Assembly (NCBI GenBank): GCA_016789905.1
Contig: JAEUQC010000032.1
Location: forward strand, 23,687-87,686
Source of the DNA: Bryobacterales bacterium
GTDB lineage: Bacteria > Acidobacteriota > Terriglobia > Bryobacterales > Bryobacteraceae
Direction: 5' to 3'
DNA: 64,000 bases
In this document: piece after piece, positions 8,904 to 18,160 of the stretch
Numbering within the stretch: position 1 is the first letter of the stretch
How the letters are laid out: each line of letters starts with the position of its first letter
Notes under the pieces: model-generated
The model's database searches: none
Seen by the model: the letters and a program-made list of their open reading frames with translations, nothing else
What the model was told of the DNA's origin: nothing
Made by a program: the position numbers and the translations under genes

Positions 8904-9566
8904 ATGGCCCCCTGGGATATTGCTGCTTGCGAATTCGCGGAAAAGAACCTCTACACCGCCGTTGTTTCGGATTCATTAGATCAACTCGGCGTGCGCCATC
9001 AGGCCATGCGCGAGTACCTCCGCCCGATTCATAAGGGGTGCGTCTTCGCCGGCTGGGCCCGCACCATTTCCTGTTCGGATATCTACCATATCCCTGAGAA
9101 TCCCTACGACATCGAGATTGAAGCAGTGGACAGTCTGCTCCCCGGCGAAGTGGCCGTTTGCGGCACACAGAAGTCCACGCGCAACGCCCCTTGGGGTGAA
9201 CTGCTTTCGACCGCCGCCAAGGCCCGCGGCGCCCGCGGCGCCGTCATCGATGGCCTTGTCCGCGACGTCACCAAAATTGAAGAGATCAACTTTCCCGTCT
9301 TCGCCGCCGGCATCAAGCCCGTCGATTCCATGGGCCGCGGTCTGGTCACCGCCTATAACGTTCCGGTCGAGTGCGGGGAGGTGATCGTGAACCCCGGCGA
9401 CTTCGTCTTCGGCGACACCGACGGCGTGATTGTCATTCCTGGCGCCATGGTAAAAGAGGTGCTCGCCCTGGCCTACGACAAGGTGACTCGCGAAAATCAC
9501 TCCCGCGAAGAGCTAAAAAACGGCGCCTACCTCCGAGATGTCTTCGCCAAGTTCGGAGTTCTGTAG
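8904..9566 (+). CDS. RraA family protein (4-hydroxy-4-methyl-2-oxoglutarate aldolase-like)
   Basis: 220 residues. Landmarks are SDSLDQLGVR near the start, PGEVAVCGTQKSTRNAPWGELLSTAAKARGARGAVIDGLVRD (the substrate and metal loop with G-x-x-R-D) and VECGEVIVNPGDFVFGDTDGVIVIP at the C-terminal half. Family members are metal-dependent aldolases or decarboxylases of oxo-acids, and some only regulate RNase E. No signal peptide. Divergent from the sulfatase with essentially no leader, and no Shine-Dalgarno sequence is visible, so translation may be leaderless. Probably a catabolic enzyme tied to the neighbouring polymer-degradation genes; which reaction it catalyses cannot be told. Confidence 0.85.
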   Translation: MAPWDIAACEFAEKNLYTAVVSDSLDQLGVRHQAMREYLRPIHKGCVFAGWARTISCSDIYHIPENPYDIEIEAVDSLLPGEVAVCGTQKSTRNAPWGELLSTAAKARGARGAVIDGLVRDVTKIEEINFPVFAAGIKPVDSMGRGLVTAYNVPVECGEVIVNPGDFVFGDTDGVIVIPGAMVKEVLALAYDKVTRENHSREELKNGAYLRDVFAKFGVL

Positions 9567-9580
9567 CCGCCAGGCCCGCG

Positions 9581-11473
9581 CTAGGCGGATGGCGCTTCCC
9601 CGCGCGACCACTCCCGCACCTTGCGCTGCATCGTCTCCTGTGTCACCGGTTTGGATAAGTAATCGTCCATTCCCGCCGCCAGGCATCGCTCCCGGTCCCC
9701 GTTCATTGCGTTCGCGGTCATCGCGACGATCGGCAGGCGCGCCGCGCCCGTCGCGCACTCCAGCCGGCGTATCTCCGCCGTCGCCGCCAGCCCATCCATC
9801 TCCGGCATCTGCACGTCCATCAGCGCCAGCGCGTACAAACCGGTCGTCGCCGCCCGCACCGCGTCATGCCCGTTTTCCACCACATCCACCGCGAAGCCGG
9901 CCTTCTCCAAAAACACTTGTGCAATCCGCCGGTTCACCACATTATCTTCGGCCAACAACACACGGCCCGTCGCCGGCTGATCCGGCGAAGCGGCCAGCGG
10001 AACCGGTTCGCTCGCCGTCCCTGTTTCTATTTCAAACGCGAACCTGCTTCCCTTGCCTTCCTGGCTTTCGAACGTCAGATCACCGCCCATCAGCGCCGCC
10101 AGTTTTTTCGATATCGCCAGCCCAAGCCCAGTGCCCCCGTAGCGCCGGGTCATCGAACTATCGGCCTGGGAGAAACTGCGGAACAAACCCGGCTGCGCCG
10201 CCGCCGGAATGCCAATGCCGGTGTCCCGAACTTCGCAGCGCAAACGAACCCGGTCCGGTCCCTCCGCCACCACCCAGCCGCTTACGGAGATCTCCCCGGC
10301 TTCGGTGAACTTGCAGGCGTTCCCCGCCAGATTCAACAGAATCTGCCGGTAGCGCACCGGGTCGCCGGTCACCAGCTTCGGCAGCCGCGCCGCGTTCACG
10401 GTCAGGCGCAGCCCCTTTTCCTGGGCTTTCGGCCGGATCAGGCCCAGCACATCCCGCAGTTCCTTTGCCGGATCGAAGACGACTTTTTCGATCACCAGCC
10501 GTTCCGCCTCAATCTTCGAAAAGTCCAGAATGTCGTTCAAAATTCCAAGCAACATCCCGGCGGACGCCTGAATCGTTTCCAGATATTCACGCTGCACCGC
10601 CGTGGTCGGCGTGTCCAGCATCAGTTCCGTCATCCCCAAAACGCCATTCATCGGCGTGCGGATTTCATGACTCATGTTGGCCAGGAACGCGGACTTCATT
10701 TCCTCCGCCCGCCGCGCCTCGATTTCCCTTGCTCGCGCACGCCGCGCCATCTCCACGGAAAACGCGGTTAGCGCGCTGGCCAGCAATCCAAACGCAAAAG
10801 TCACTTCCGGCATCACCGTCCGGTTCGCCGCCGGGCCGTAGCGCCGCAGTTGCATATCCTCTTCCATTCGCAGATTCTGCCAGAGCCCAAAGCTCATCAC
10901 GGCCAGCACCAGCCCCGCCGCCACCGGTGCCCGTGGAAGCAGCACCGCGCCGGCACGCAATGCAATGGCCGTTCCCAACGCCAGCATACCCACGCTGACC
11001 GGCAGCGCAATACCCGGCCGCCACTGGCCCATGCCCATGCTGGTGACTCCATGCGCCATGGTGTGGAACAGCGCAAACGCGCCTGCCCCGGTGGCCCCCA
11101 GCGCGGCGAGCGTTCGCAGGCCATGGGAGTAGGCGATCATCGCCCCCCCCAGCGCCGCCGCGGCAAGCGCCGCCCGCGTTGACATCACCACTCCCGGCCT
11201 CGATATGCCAAACGCCTCCAGCAACGCCAGCGCCATCACCAGCCATCCGCAAACCCGCGGAAACCAAACCGAACGGCTTTCCCCCGCCAACCCGATTCCG
11301 CCGGCCACAAGCGCCAACCCGCCCGCGTACGTGAGCACCTTGTACCGCGGCCAATTTCCACCCGTGATGTGCCACGCAACAAGTCCATACACGCCCATTG
11401 CGAGCGCGAACCAAGGCAGCAATCGCAAGCATACCCTTGCGATCGCCGCGTTTCTCGTCACCTGTTGAGGCAC
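9581..11473 (-). CDS. hybrid sensor histidine kinase/response regulator
   Basis: 630 residues. The first 245 contain about seven hydrophobic segments (for example [42 protein letters not shown]), so sensing is probably within the membrane or of a small ligand. A HisKA domain follows with [15 protein letters not shown] (His about 269), then a HATPase domain with the N-box [21 protein letters not shown] and [15 protein letters not shown]-terminal receiver begins at [13 protein letters not shown] with the phospho-acceptor Asp in [11 protein letters not shown] and ends with YLSKPV. No HPt domain or output regulator is encoded beside it, so its partner is elsewhere. GTG start at 11473. Convergent with the RraA-like gene 14 nt away. 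Confidence 0.93.
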   Translation of the reverse strand: MPQQVTRNAAIARVCLRLLPWFALAMGVYGLVAWHITGGNWPRYKVLTYAGGLALVAGGIGLAGESRSVWFPRVCGWLVMALALLEAFGISRPGVVMSTRAALAAAALGGAMIAYSHGLRTLAALGATGAGAFALFHTMAHGVTSMGMGQWRPGIALPVSVGMLALGTAIALRAGAVLLPRAPVAAGLVLAVMSFGLWQNLRMEEDMQLRRYGPAANRTVMPEVTFAFGLLASALTAFSVEMARRARAREIEARRAEEMKSAFLANMSHEIRTPMNGVLGMTELMLDTPTTAVQREYLETIQASAGMLLGILNDILDFSKIEAERLVIEKVVFDPAKELRDVLGLIRPKAQEKGLRLTVNAARLPKLVTGDPVRYRQILLNLAGNACKFTEAGEISVSGWVVAEGPDRVRLRCEVRDTGIGIPAAAQPGLFRSFSQADSSMTRRYGGTGLGLAISKKLAALMGGDLTFESQEGKGSRFAFEIETGTASEPVPLAASPDQPATGRVLLAEDNVVNRRIAQVFLEKAGFAVDVVENGHDAVRAATTGLYALALMDVQMPEMDGLAATAEIRRLECATGAARLPIVAMTANAMNGDRERCLAAGMDDYLSKPVTQETMQRKVREWSRGEAPSA

Positions 11474-11642
11474 TCCATATCGTCGGCAGTCCCACTTCCC
11501 AACTTTAGGCTAGTACAGCTAAACACTCTACCGCACGACACGTGTTCTCCGGCCAGGCACCGATGCCAGCGCAGGCTCCCATTGACGTCCGGCGCTTTTG
11601 CGGAGTGCCGGCCGCCTTCTCCCTGCCTGCGACTCTCTTGCT

Positions 11643-11894
11643 ATGTCTTGTCCCAACTGCCAGTCGGGGAAGGTAACTCCCGGTGGCCGTGTCGTTGACC
11701 GCGGCCACAGCTTCTCCAAACTCAGCTTGCCTGTAACGGTCGATGCCGATCCCAGCGCGATGCTGTTTACCGGCACCGTTGCATCCGCGCTCCGCGCACA
11801 AATTTGTGGAGATTGCGGCTATACCAGGCTCTTTGCCGAGGGTCACAACGAACTCTGGAAAGCACACCAGAAATCGCTAGGCGCTCAACCCTAA
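11643..11894 (+). CDS. small zinc-ribbon protein
   Basis: 83 residues from ATG 11643. Two paired-cysteine motifs, CPNC at residues 3-6 and CGDC near residue 58, are spaced as in a zinc ribbon. The remainder (GGRVVDRGHSFSKLSLPVTVDADPSAMLFTG between the knuckles) is hydrophilic and short; no catalytic motif is visible. No Shine-Dalgarno sequence precedes the ATG. It overlaps the end of the convergent lactonase gene by 4 nt. Role unknown; nucleic-acid or protein binding is typical of such ribbons. Confidence 0.6.
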   Translation: MSCPNCQSGKVTPGGRVVDRGHSFSKLSLPVTVDADPSAMLFTGTVASALRAQICGDCGYTRLFAEGHNELWKAHQKSLGAQP

Positions 11895-12721
11895 CGCCCC
11901 GCAAACTCCGCCCGGAAACTTACCAGGCGCCCGTGCTCCACTTCCGTCACGTAGCAGGTCCTGCCATCCGGCCCGCCAAAGGTGATATTCGTCGGCATCT
12001 TCCCCAGCACATCCACCTCGCGGATCACTTTCCCCTTGGGCGACACAATCGCCACCACACCCTTCCCGTGCCGGGTAACGTACAAGTTGCCCTTCACATC
12101 CGCGCGCATTCCGTCCATTCCAAAGTCCGGGAACTGGATGAGCAGCTTCTTTTTCGATAGGGTGCCATCCCTGCCGATCCGGAAACGCCACACTGTCCGC
12201 GCGCCAGACTCATTCACATACAAATACTTCCCGTTCGGGGAAACTTCAATCCCGTTCGAGGTGCTTGTCATGGACGCCGCCTTCATCACTTTCGCGTCCT
12301 TTCCGATGCGCCACACCTGCCCCGCTCCGCCTTTCCAATCCGGGTCGCTCGCCCACAGCGTCCCGTCGGGCGCCAGGGCGATATCGTTCGGCTGGAATGG
12401 CGTGGGCACTTTGGCGAACACGGTGAACTTCCGCGTCACCGGATCAATCTCCAGAATGTTGTGGCCCTTGTAATCGGCAACAAACATCCGCCCTTCCGGC
12501 GTGAACCGGATTCCATTGCCCAGGCTGCCCTCAGGCATCGTCACCCATAGTTCCGCCTTCCCCTCGGGGGTCACACGGCCGATGGTGTCGGTACGCTGAT
12601 AGGAGACCGCAAAAACATTTCCCGCTTTATCGGTGGCCGGGCCCTCCACGCCGGAGGTGAAACTACGCTCCGGCGTGAATGGCGTCGCCACAAAAAGAGC
12701 CTGCGCAAGCAACAGGAGCAT
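11891..12721 (-). CDS. SMP-30/gluconolactonase-like beta-propeller protein
   Basis: 276 residues with a short signal peptide (MLLLLAQALFVA). Repeated blade motifs are clear: GPATDKAGNVFAVSY, GNGIRFTPEGRMFVADY, PNDIALAPDGTLWASDPD, SNGIEVSPNGKYLYVNES, DGMRADVKGNLYVTRHG and PTNITFGGPDGRTCYVTE. These match the SMP-30/LRE family of calcium-dependent lactonases, with Asn and Asp ligands at the PND, SNG and DGM positions. Probably periplasmic hydrolysis of sugar lactones, the product expected from sugar dehydrogenases. ATG 12721 lies 2 nt from the preceding stop, so it is probably co-transcribed with the NTF2-like gene. Confidence 0.85.
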   Translation of the reverse strand: MLLLLAQALFVATPFTPERSFTSGVEGPATDKAGNVFAVSYQRTDTIGRVTPEGKAELWVTMPEGSLGNGIRFTPEGRMFVADYKGHNILEIDPVTRKFTVFAKVPTPFQPNDIALAPDGTLWASDPDWKGGAGQVWRIGKDAKVMKAASMTSTSNGIEVSPNGKYLYVNESGARTVWRFRIGRDGTLSKKKLLIQFPDFGMDGMRADVKGNLYVTRHGKGVVAIVSPKGKVIREVDVLGKMPTNITFGGPDGRTCYVTEVEHGRLVSFRAEFAGR

Positions 12722-12723
12722 GG

Positions 12724-13143
12724 CTATTTCGCCGGCGCCGGGATGCGCGTGGTGTGGCGTTCCATCATCTGCCAGGCGTTGCCGTTCTTCACCCACACTT
12801 GCAGCATCGTCAGCGGTATGTCGCCGTTGGCGCTGTGCGCCGTCATTTTGGCGCGGATGGTCGCCGCCTTGCCGTAAACGTGGATCGTCTGGTCATGAAT
12901 CTCGAAGTTTCCCTTCGATTTCACGAGCGCCGCGATAGCCTGCGCTTTCGTCTCCAGCAGTGTATTCGAGTGGCTGTATTGCAACCCGTCGGCGAAGATC
13001 TTGCCCAGCGCCGCCGCGTCGCCCGCCTTGGCCGCCGCCAGGAACGACGCGTGCGCCGCCTTCACCGCCGCCTCATCGGCCGTCTCAGCAAAACCAACCG
13101 CGGAAACCGCCAAAACCAATGTAGTCAACAACAGAGTTTTCAT
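12724..13143 (-). CDS. exported NTF2-like (DUF4440/SnoaL-type) protein
   Basis: 139 residues from ATG 13143, beginning with a clear signal peptide (MKTLLLTTLVLAVSAVGFA). The mature part shows the NTF2-like cone: helical DEAAVKAAHASFLAAAKAGDAAALGKIFADG, then beta strands LQYSHSNTLLETKAQAIAAL, TIRAKMTAHSANGDIPLTMLQVWVKNG and AWQMMERHTTRIP. This matches the DUF4440 ketosteroid isomerase-like group, most of which lack a proven function. Immediately upstream of the lactonase on the same strand and 20 nt after the tannase stop. It could bind or isomerise a small molecule in the periplasm, but the ligand cannot be named. Confidence 0.8.
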   Translation of the reverse strand: MKTLLLTTLVLAVSAVGFAETADEAAVKAAHASFLAAAKAGDAAALGKIFADGLQYSHSNTLLETKAQAIAALVKSKGNFEIHDQTIHVYGKAATIRAKMTAHSANGDIPLTMLQVWVKNGNAWQMMERHTTRIPAPAK

Positions 13144-13163
13144 AGCCCCTAATCCTATCCGAT

Positions 13164-14663
13164 TTACTGTACGCATTCGAAGCTGCCCGCTTCGTCGGTG
13201 GAACCGCTGCCCTTATACTTGGCGGTCTTCGGATACGCGCACAACGGGCGCGTCCGGCCCGGCCGCGCCGCCAAAATAGTCTCTGGCGCCGTGCCCTTCT
13301 CCACCCACTCTTCCAGCGCTTTGGCGATGTTCGACGCGGCTTCGCCCTTCGGCGCCCCGCCCTGCCCAAAGTTGTTCGGCCCCGCGCCCGCGCCACAGTG
13401 CTGCATCCCCGGAACCATAAACAGCCGCACGAACGAACCCGCCTGCTTGGCGCCCATCTTCTTTACCACGGACTGGTAGTAGTCGATCACCGCCTGCGCC
13501 GGGATCGCCGCGTCGCACCAGCCGTGATACAGAATCAGTTTGCCGCCACGGGCCTGAAACGCCTTCAGGTTCGGGTCGGTGGCGTTCAGATGAATCGCCA
13601 TTCTTTGAGCCGCCGGTAAATCACGAGCCACGTCGAAAGTCTTGTAGTCCCAGTTTGGGTCGTTGTGGACCATGAACTTGAAGAAGTTCGTGCTGAACCC
13701 GAACATAGCGCTCTTTTCCGGTGCCGGACCGGTGATCCATGGCCCCCAGCCGGTGGCCTCCGCCTCGCCCGACATCGCGTAGCCCGGGTAGACCTGCTTG
13801 CCTTTGGCGTCCTTCAAGCCGCCATAAAGTTCCTTCAGTGCCGATATCTGCGGCGCCGTTAGACAACTCTTGTTCTCCTCCCCTTTGCACAACAGCACGT
13901 TTGGATCGAACCCGCATTTCCCTGGGTTCTCAATTACTCCGTCAGCCACCGCGTCGTTCTTGTCGCAAGCCGCCAGCGCCGCCGCCTGGATCGCTGGTAG
14001 CTTCTCTGCTGGAAAGTAAAATGAGGGGTCCCGCAGCGTGGCCGCCGCGTTCTTGGCCGCCGTCGTCATCAGCGCCGTCCAGTTGTTCGCCGGCGCGCCG
14101 GCAAGGATGCCGTCGTAATCCTCCGGATAGCGCTGCGCTTCCATCAGCGCCTGACGGCCGCCGTTGGAGCACGATGAAAAGTACGCCTTCTTGGGCGCCG
14201 AGCCGTAGTACGCCGTGGCAATCGCTTTGCCCTGGACGGTCATCAGGTGAATAGCCCGATGGCCAAAGTCGATGATCTTCTCCGGATGTTGCAAGGCCCA
14301 ACTGGCGTCGGTGCCGCCTTTCGCCGTATGTCCGGTATCGGTGGAGGCGACGGCGTAGCCGGTTTTGACGCCCTCCACCAGACCGCCGGTGCTGATGGAG
14401 CCGGCAAATCCGCCGTTTCCAACGCCGAGGAACTTACCATTCCAGCCAGTCTCCGGCAGCCACACGGCCAGCCTGATTTCAGAATCCGTTGAAGGCGTCA
14501 TGACCGCAGAAACGCGGCAAGCCGCCGGCGTTCCGCGGTCGGCCGGGTACACCTTCGCCTCCGTGATCTTCGTCGCGGGCAGAGTCAACTTCGTCAGCCC
14601 TCCGCAATCGGCGGCCAAGCCCGCCGCAGCTCCCAACAGGGCAGCCATTAAGAATCGCACCAT
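13164..14663 (-). CDS. tannase/feruloyl esterase family protein
   Basis: 499 residues with a signal peptide (MVRFLMAALLGAAAGLAA). It has the tannase CS-D-HC arrangement: the catalytic serine in SSCSNGGRQ preceded by a cysteine, and the catalytic histidine in GMQHCGAG followed by a cysteine, which form a disulfide in known members. Further marks are GNGGFAGSI (oxyanion region), STDTGH, RYPEDYDGILAGAPANNW and YHGWCDAAIPAQAVIDYY with the Asp. It would cleave gallate or ferulate esters of plant polyphenols outside the cytoplasm. ATG 14663 is chosen over 14681 because it gives the compact signal peptide. It follows the PLP-enzyme gene by 7 nt. Confidence 0.9.
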   Translation of the reverse strand: MVRFLMAALLGAAAGLAADCGGLTKLTLPATKITEAKVYPADRGTPAACRVSAVMTPSTDSEIRLAVWLPETGWNGKFLGVGNGGFAGSISTGGLVEGVKTGYAVASTDTGHTAKGGTDASWALQHPEKIIDFGHRAIHLMTVQGKAIATAYYGSAPKKAYFSSCSNGGRQALMEAQRYPEDYDGILAGAPANNWTALMTTAAKNAAATLRDPSFYFPAEKLPAIQAAALAACDKNDAVADGVIENPGKCGFDPNVLLCKGEENKSCLTAPQISALKELYGGLKDAKGKQVYPGYAMSGEAEATGWGPWITGPAPEKSAMFGFSTNFFKFMVHNDPNWDYKTFDVARDLPAAQRMAIHLNATDPNLKAFQARGGKLILYHGWCDAAIPAQAVIDYYQSVVKKMGAKQAGSFVRLFMVPGMQHCGAGAGPNNFGQGGAPKGEAASNIAKALEEWVEKGTAPETILAARPGRTRPLCAYPKTAKYKGSGSTDEAGSFECVQ

Positions 14664-14670
14664 ACTCTCC

Positions 14671-15831
14671 TTATCCCACAACCTCGCGGAGCCGCCGCCC
14701 CAGCGTATCCAAATCCTCGTCGCGCAGGCAAACCGGGTTGATCACCAGTATGCCTTCGGCCGCCCTGGATGGGTCCACCTGCACGGGCGGGTTTCCACTC
14801 TGAAGGCGCAAACACGCCGCAACGCCATCGGCGACTTCGATTACCAATTTCGGCACCAGTCCTTCGCGAATGGAGCCGCGCGCGCCGCCAAGCTGCGCCG
14901 CCAACCGCTCCACACGGGCGCGGTAGACAACGCGCCGCGCCTCGTCGCCTTCCGCCACGAAGCGCTTCAGCGCCACCAGCAGCCCAACAATCGTTTCCTT
15001 CCCCACCTTGCAACTCCGCCCAATTCCATGCGGCGGCAGTCCGATCAGCCTGTCCTTGTCAATCAACGATGGCGGCGGCGCCCACTGCGACCACTCGATG
15101 TCCAGATCCAGGTTCTGCAAAATCGCCGACATGATTAGCTCTCGCCGCCCGCACAATACTCCCGAGCCCTGCGGCCCGCCGATAGCCTTTCCGCCGCTGT
15201 AGGCCACCAAGTCCGCACCAAGTGCTATATAGCGCTTCAGATTCGATGCTGGGGGTAGCTGCGCCGCCGCGTCCACCAGCACCGGCACGTTCCGCCCGTG
15301 CGCCACCCGCACCACTTCCTCCAACGCTGGCCGCGCGCCGCCCGTCGCCACGTAGACAACCGCGGCGGTCTTCTCCGTAATGGCGTCGGCGATCTCCCAG
15401 CCCTCGGCGTCCCGGACACCGGCGCCGGCCACACGATCAGGCAAGCCCACCTCCACAATGCGGACGCCGGCGGCGCGAATGGCATGGTCATAGAAGTTCC
15501 GCTGGCTGCGGATCATGATGACCTCGTTCTTCATGCCGCGCGTATCGGGCAGGCGGGCCATACGGCCCGGGTCGAGCCCGGCGACGCAGGCCGCGGTTCC
15601 CAACAGCAGGCCGGCCGCGGCGCCGGAGGTGACAATGCCGGCCTCGGCTCCGGTGGCCTCCGCGAGGATCCGGCTGGCCGCCGCCTGCAGTTCCGCCATC
15701 TCCACACAGCGCGTGCCGGCGGCGGCCATGGCCGCCGCCACCTCCGGAGCCAGAAAGCCGCCGGAGACGCGAGTAGACGGCCCCTTGGCGTTAATGATGG
15801 GGCGCACGCCCAGATCTTCGTAGATGCCCAT
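14671..15831 (-). CDS. SelA-like PLP-dependent enzyme (aminotransferase class V fold)
   Basis: 386 residues. The chain resembles the L-seryl-tRNA(Sec) selenium transferase-like family, which includes D-glucosaminate-6-phosphate ammonia-lyases: LGVRPIINAKGPSTRVSGGFL at the start, ATGAEAGIVTSGAAAGLLLGTAA, VPVLVDAAAQLPP with the PLP Asp, and DLVAYSGGKAIGGPQGSGVLCGR with the Schiff-base Lys in SGGK. No tRNA-binding N-terminal domain is present, so selenocysteine synthesis is unlikely. It heads a run with the tannase, NTF2-like protein and lactonase. A beta-elimination on an amino sugar or amino acid is the best guess, consistent with the gluconate permease nearby. Confidence 0.8.
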   Translation of the reverse strand: MGIYEDLGVRPIINAKGPSTRVSGGFLAPEVAAAMAAAGTRCVEMAELQAAASRILAEATGAEAGIVTSGAAAGLLLGTAACVAGLDPGRMARLPDTRGMKNEVIMIRSQRNFYDHAIRAAGVRIVEVGLPDRVAGAGVRDAEGWEIADAITEKTAAVVYVATGGARPALEEVVRVAHGRNVPVLVDAAAQLPPASNLKRYIALGADLVAYSGGKAIGGPQGSGVLCGRRELIMSAILQNLDLDIEWSQWAPPPSLIDKDRLIGLPPHGIGRSCKVGKETIVGLLVALKRFVAEGDEARRVVYRARVERLAAQLGGARGSIREGLVPKLVIEVADGVAACLRLQSGNPPVQVDPSRAAEGILVINPVCLRDEDLDTLGRRLREVVG

Positions 15832-15890
15832 GAATGACCATAGTACTCTCTCCGGCCGATTGGCAGCCGACGTGCACGCGTAAGGGCATC

Positions 15891-16775
15891 ATGAAGATCC
15901 TGCTCGCTGTCGATGAGACCCCGGCGAGTCAACTCGCCATTGAAGAGATTGCCAGCCGCCCTTGGCCCGAAGGTACGGTGGTAGAGGTGCTGACGGTCGT
16001 GGAACAGGGCCAGATGTGGAGCATGTCAGAGACGCTGGAATCGGCCTATCACCTGGCCACGGACCTGGTGACGAAGTCCACGGCGTTCCTGCGCGCCGCG
16101 GGGATTCCGTCGCACGGAAACGTGGCGACGGGAGACCCCAAATCCGTGATTCTGGAGCGGGCGGACGACACCAAGCCAGACCTGATTGTCGTTGGTTCCC
16201 ACCGGGTGAACCAGTTTACTCACTTCTTTCTTGGCAACGTGGCCGCCCATACGCTGCGCCACGCGGAGGCCTCGGTGGCGGTCGTGCGGCCCCGCCTCGA
16301 CGCGGCGGTTCAGGCACGCCGCGTTCTGCTGGCCACCGACGGTTCCGCGTATTCAGAGATCGCCGCGCGAGCAATTGCGGCCAGGCCCTGGCCGGTACGG
16401 ACTGAGGTGCGGATTCTGAGCGTTGTAGAGGTGATTCTGCCAACGATCCACGCGCTGTTTGAGCCGCCGTTCGTTCATTCCGGCGAGGTGCAGAAACTGC
16501 GCGAGGAGGCGCTGGCGCGGGCGCAGAAGGCCGTGGCCGACGCCGCTGCCATCCTGGCGCCGACGGGGTTAGACGTCAGCGAATCGGTCTCCGTGCTGCT
16601 GGATGGGACCAAGGATGTCATCCTGCACGAGGCCCGGGATTGGTGGGCCGATTGGATCTTCCTGGGATCGCACGGGCGCCGCGGGGCGCGGCGATTCCTA
16701 ATGGGTTCGGTCTCAGAATCCCTGGCGGCGCAGGCCACCTGCTCTGTGGAAGTGGTGCGGACCCGCGCCAATTAA
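15891..16775 (+). CDS. tandem universal stress protein (two UspA domains)
   Basis: 294 residues from ATG 15891. Domain 1 starts at MKILLAVDETPASQLAIEEI and contains DLIVVGSHRVNQFTHFFLGNVAAHTLRHAEASVAVVR; domain 2 starts at ARRVLLATDGSAYSEIAARAI and contains DWIFLGSHGRRGARRFLMGSVSESLAAQATCSVEVVR. The G-2x-G-9x-G-S/T ATP loop is well kept in domain 2 (GSHGRRGARRFLMGSVS) and only partly in domain 1. Cytoplasmic and probably a nucleotide-binding stress sensor. Divergent from the PLP enzyme, 59 nt apart. Confidence 0.9.
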   Translation: MKILLAVDETPASQLAIEEIASRPWPEGTVVEVLTVVEQGQMWSMSETLESAYHLATDLVTKSTAFLRAAGIPSHGNVATGDPKSVILERADDTKPDLIVVGSHRVNQFTHFFLGNVAAHTLRHAEASVAVVRPRLDAAVQARRVLLATDGSAYSEIAARAIAARPWPVRTEVRILSVVEVILPTIHALFEPPFVHSGEVQKLREEALARAQKAVADAAAILAPTGLDVSESVSVLLDGTKDVILHEARDWWADWIFLGSHGRRGARRFLMGSVSESLAAQATCSVEVVRTRAN

Positions 16776-16778
16776 CCC

Positions 16779-16791
16779 GCCCCAATGGGGC
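16779..16791. terminator. short hairpin between convergent genes
   Basis: gcccc / aat / ggggc forms a 5-bp GC stem in the 19 nt between the universal stress protein stop and the gluconate permease stop. There is no T-run, so it is at most a weak bidirectional terminator. Confidence 0.3.
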
Positions 16792-16794
16792 ACC

Positions 16795-18135
16795 TCACCC
16801 GCCAAAGACGGCTTGCGCGGCCAGGATGCAGCCGATGCCGACGAAGGAGGTGATGACCTTCATGGTGGTCCAGCTTTGGAGCGTTTGCGGGACGGTCATC
16901 CCGAAGTACTCGTTGACGATCCAGAACCCGGCGTCGTTGACGTGGGAAAGGATGGTGCCGCCGGCGCTAAGGGCGAGGACGATCATTTCCGGGGAGTAGC
17001 CCGGAATGCCTTTCACCAGCGGAGCGACGATGCCGGCGGCGGTGATAATAGCTACTGTCGCCGAGCCTTGTGCCATCCGCATGGCGGCGGCCACCAGATA
17101 GGCGACAACGAGCGGCGAGATGGCCGAGGAAGCCAGCAGGCCGCCGGCGTAGGGGCCAACGCCCGAATCGACAATGATCTGCTTGAACGCCCCGCCTCCG
17201 CCCATGATGGCGAGGAGCGTGCCAATGGGCATGAGCGAATCGGTGGCCATTTTCCCCAACTGGTCCCGATTGAGGCCGCGGCGGACACCGAAGACGTACA
17301 TGGAGGCCAGCGCCGTGATCAGCAGCGCCGAAAACGGATGGCCCAGAAAGCCGAGAACGCCGCCGGACTTGAACTTCACCAGGTCCGCGATGGACGAGGC
17401 GAAGATGAACAGTACCGGGAGCAGCAGGATGAGAATGACAAGGCCGACGCTGGGCGGGGCATGCTCCGATTTCTCCTCTTTTACGCGGGTGGCAATTTCC
17501 GGCACGGGGATGAACAGGCGATTGGCGATCCAGCGGCCGTAGAGGATACCGCCGGAGATGGCCATGGGAATGGAGAGCAGCGCGCCGTAGAGAATGGTGC
17601 GGCCGAGATCGGCACCCAGCAGTGACGCGGCGGCCGAGGGCGCCGGGTGCGGAGGCACCATGGCGTGGGTCACGGTGAGCGCGGCCGTCATCGGCAGTCC
17701 GTAGTAGAGCAGCGATTTCTTGGACTCGCGGGCGAGGCTCCAGGCCAGCGGAACCAGGATAATGAACCCGACTTCGAAGAAGATAGGCAGCCCAACCAGG
17801 AAGGCGGCGATGAGCACGGCCCAGACGGCGTTCTCCTTGCCGAACTTATTGAGCAGCCAATCGGCCAGGACGCGGCCGCCGCCGGAGTGTTCAAGGAAGC
17901 GGCCGATCATGGCGCCCAAGGCGACGACGACGGCAATGAATCCGAGCGCTTCGCCAAAGCCGGTCTGGATGGACTTGATGACTTTGAGCGGGTCCATGCC
18001 AACGGCCAGCCCCAGGGCCATGGAACTGATGAGCAGCGCAAGGAAGGCGTGGAGCCGCGCCGCGAGAATCAGGAACAGCAGGAGCGCGATGGCGCCCAGT
18101 GTCATGGTGAGGAGGAAGGAACCGTTATCTGGCAC
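16795..18135 (-). CDS. gluconate:H+ symporter (GntP family)
   Basis: 446 residues, about 12 hydrophobic segments and no signal peptide. Family features include FGEALGFIAVVVALGAMIGRFLEHSGGGRVLADWLL, AFLVGLPIFFEVGFIILVPL, THAMVPPHPAPSAAASLLGADLG, MPIGTLLAIMGGGGAFKQII and the C-terminal LSHVNDAGFWIVNEYFGMTV. These are characteristic of GntP/GntT/IdnT inner-membrane permeases that import gluconate or related sugar acids with protons. It fits with the lactonases and GMC gluconate-dehydrogenase-like genes of the window. It is divergent from the PIG-L gene with only 25 nt between the starts. Confidence 0.93.
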   Translation of the reverse strand: MPDNGSFLLTMTLGAIALLLFLILAARLHAFLALLISSMALGLAVGMDPLKVIKSIQTGFGEALGFIAVVVALGAMIGRFLEHSGGGRVLADWLLNKFGKENAVWAVLIAAFLVGLPIFFEVGFIILVPLAWSLARESKKSLLYYGLPMTAALTVTHAMVPPHPAPSAAASLLGADLGRTILYGALLSIPMAISGGILYGRWIANRLFIPVPEIATRVKEEKSEHAPPSVGLVILILLLPVLFIFASSIADLVKFKSGGVLGFLGHPFSALLITALASMYVFGVRRGLNRDQLGKMATDSLMPIGTLLAIMGGGGAFKQIIVDSGVGPYAGGLLASSAISPLVVAYLVAAAMRMAQGSATVAIITAAGIVAPLVKGIPGYSPEMIVLALSAGGTILSHVNDAGFWIVNEYFGMTVPQTLQSWTTMKVITSFVGIGCILAAQAVFGG

Positions 18136-18160
18136 GAACCCGTTAGTTTACACTCTAGGG

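Noticed and set aside
17720..18160. Upstream extension of the PIG-L gene
   Set aside because: It would be antisense to the gluconate permease; the Tat-like signal starts cleanly at 18161.
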